Position numbers and translations under genes: made by a program | Assembly: GCF_002251755.1 (NCBI RefSeq) | Contig: NZ_NOXT01000089.1 | Coordinates: 1-34,677 of the forward strand | Reading direction: 5' to 3' | DNA from: Sandarakinorhabdus cyanobacteriorum | GTDB taxonomy: Bacteria > Pseudomonadota > Alphaproteobacteria > Sphingomonadales > Sphingomonadaceae | DNA length: 34,677 nt | Shown: positions 32,935-34,677 of the stretch, in pieces | Position numbering within the stretch: the stretch's first letter is position 1 | How the letters are laid out: the number at the start of each line of letters is the position of its first letter | Notes under the pieces: generated by a model | What the model was told of the DNA's origin: nothing | The model's database searches: none | What the model saw: the letters and a program-made list of their open reading frames with translations, nothing else

Positions 32935-34677
32935 GCGAGCGCTACAGCGCCTTCATCAGTTATAGCCATGCCGACACCCCGGTGGCACGCTGGCTGCACA
33001 AGGCGCTGGAATCCTATCGCCTGCCCCATGCGCTGGTGGGCACCGATTCGCCCTTTGGGCCAGTACCGGCGCAGCTGCCGCCAGTGTTCCGCGACCGGGA
33101 CGAACTGCCGGCCAGTGCCGATCTGGGCGGTGAATTGCGCGGCGCCCTCGCTGCCGCCCGCTTCCAGATCGTGCTGTGCAGCCCGGTTTCGGCCAAATCC
33201 ATGTGGGTGAACGAGGAAATCCTCGCCTTCAAGCGCGCCCATGGCGAGGCCCGCGTGCTGCCGCTGATCATCGGTGGCGAACCTTATGCCGGCGATGAGC
33301 GCGAATGCTTTCCGCCGGCGCTGCGCTTCAAGGTGGCCGAGGATGGCAGCCTTTCTGACGTGCCGGCCGAACCCATCGCGGCCGATCTGCGCGAGGGCAA
33401 GGATGGCAAACGCCTCGCCCTGTTGAAGCTGATTGCCGGCATCACCGGGCTGAAGCTGGACCAGCTGGCCCAGCGTGACGCCGCCCGCCGCCAGCGCCAG
33501 TTGCTGGCCATCACCGCCGGCTCGCTCAGCATCGCGCTAGTCACCATCGGCCTTGCCATCTATGCCAACATCCAGCGCGCCGAGGCCGTGCGCCAGCAAC
33601 TGGTGGCCACGCGCAGCCTGGATTTCCTGATCAACACCTTCGAAATCGCCAACCCGGCCACGGAAAATCCGCGCTCGATCACCGCGCTCACCATTCTTGA
33701 ACGCGCCAGCAAGCGTGCGACGGTGGAATTGCCGGAAGAACCAATGGTAAGCGCGCGGCTGCTGGCCACTACTGGCGCCATTTATCTGAATCTTGGCCTG
33801 CGCAAGGAAGGTGTGGCCGATCTTGAACGGGCCCTCTCGCGCTTGCCCGCCGGCAGTCCGGAGCACGTCAGGACACTGCTGAAATTGGCGAACACAGCCA
33901 ACCAGGCAGCCGACACTGATAAAGCCGCGCGGTTGATTGAAGCCGCAGCAGTGTCGCTCGACCAGGGCGGCGGCGAGGACCCGACGCTGGCCGCCATGGT
34001 GTCGAAGCAGCGCGGATTGCTTGCTCACCGGTCTGGCAATTATGCCTTGGCCGTGCGTCAATTGGGCGAGGCCGCTGCAGCCTTTCAGGCACTGTCGGGC
34101 GACCACCGTGCCGAACGCGCTGATCTCTTTACCGCCATCGCTCGCGCCCGCATGAAATTGGGCGATCCTGCCGGCGCTACCAAGGATTTTTCTGCCGCTG
34201 AGGCGCTCAACATCAGTCTTCTGGGCCGCAATCACCAGAAAACTGCCACGGCCACCAAGAATCGCGCCTATGCTGCCTTTGAATCCGGCGATCTTGCCGA
34301 AGCACAGCGGCGCATCACGGTGGCGAACAAGGTCTATGCCCGGGTACTGGAAGGGGATCATCCGTTGCTGGCTGATACGCTGATCCTACAGGGCCGCATC
34401 CAGACCGCTGACGGCGCTGGCGCAGCGGCGCTTGTCGCCTTGGAAGCAGCAAAGGGTATCTAGTCGCGCTTGTACGGGTCGGACAATGCCGCCGTTGGCG
34501 ATGCAGAATTCTACATGGCCGAAGCTGAAAGCCAGCGCGGGCGAATGGCGGCAGCGCTGTCCCATATAGCGGCCGCGGGGCGCATCTATGATGCGGAATA
34601 TGGACCGGATGATCCCGATCAGGCGGAACTACTGCTGCTAACCCGCCTTATTCATGAGCCTTCCTGTCAGGGCGTTG
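32931..34677 (+). pseudogene. TIR-TM-TPR protein interrupted by an in-frame TAG
   Basis: GTG 32931 opens a protein with a TIR_2-type domain (YSAFISYSHADTPVARWL at residues 5-22, FRDRDELP, and SAKSMWVNEEILAF with E95/E96 as candidate NADase glutamates), one membrane helix (about 191-211) and TPR units from about 235. The first frame stops at TAG 34461 after 510 residues. The same frame then continues without a stop to the window end, at least 71 codons (SRLYGSDNAAVGDAEFYMAEAE and onward), and clearly extends the TPR array. TAG sits where neighbouring repeats have Tyr (VYARVL, IYDAEY). It is a recent nonsense mutation, a programmed or tolerated stop, or a sequencing error. TIR proteins of bacteria often act in NAD-depleting defence. 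The gene is also cut by the window edge. Confidence 0.8.

Noticed and set aside
1-34677. CRISPR arrays, insertion sequences or an integrase
   Set aside because: No regularly spaced direct repeats, transposase motifs or tyrosine/serine recombinase motifs were seen anywhere in the window.

Overview
The window looks like chromosomal DNA from an alphaproteobacterium, most likely a sphingomonad. It has high GC and dense, short-spaced genes. It carries two TonB-dependent receptors, a SapC-family protein, a pirin, a sterol-desaturase-like hydroxylase, a single-chain methylmalonyl-CoA mutase, GlnD, and an intergenic hairpin repeat of a type I associate with this order. Genus and species cannot be fixed from the sequence alone.

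Layout. (1) 1-8371 is an accessory region with visibly lower GC and freer codon use. It holds a 1,696-residue exonuclease-like/RecQ/UvrD fusion, a tail-to-tail HNH endonuclease with an N-terminal sensor-like region, a hipB-hipA pair behind two palindromic operators, and at the edge a tRNA-Val(GAC)-like sequence that lacks its whole D arm. This arrangement resembles the end of an island inserted at a tRNA gene. No integrase is visible. (2) 8494-12130 holds an N-formylglutamate amidohydrolase and a zinc-handling pair: a ZnuD-like receptor with a His-rich loop, and a divergent small protein built from two copies of a His/Cys repeat. (3) 12230-15136 holds a SapC-family protein, a FAD-linked 2-hydroxyacid dehydrogenase and a small secreted protein that starts with TTG. 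(4) 15352-20000 holds a second TonB-dependent receptor and a RhlE-type DEAD-box helicase. (5) 20057-23861 is a minus-strand run: pirin, DUF442 phosphatase-like protein, membrane-anchored protein, sterol-desaturase-like enzyme and Tat-exported nitroreductase-like protein; the last four have overlapping ends. (6) 23951-28752 holds an SDR, a perfect 28-bp inverted repeat, a TauD-type dioxygenase, methylmalonyl-CoA mutase and an unrecognised membrane protein. (7) 28756-32551 holds glnD and a dipeptide epimerase. (8) 32629-end holds a small helical protein translationally coupled to a TIR-TM-TPR protein. The latter reading frame is broken by one in-frame TAG and then continues to the window end.

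Most promising for novelty: the three-module helicase fusion paired with the HNH nuclease as a candidate defence locus; the interrupted TIR-TPR gene with its coupled partner; and the duplicated His/Cys repeat protein opposite the ZnuD-like receptor. Metabolic genes such as glnD, methylmalonyl-CoA mutase and the DEAD-box helicase look ordinary. Functional names rest on motifs read by eye, and no database search was run.
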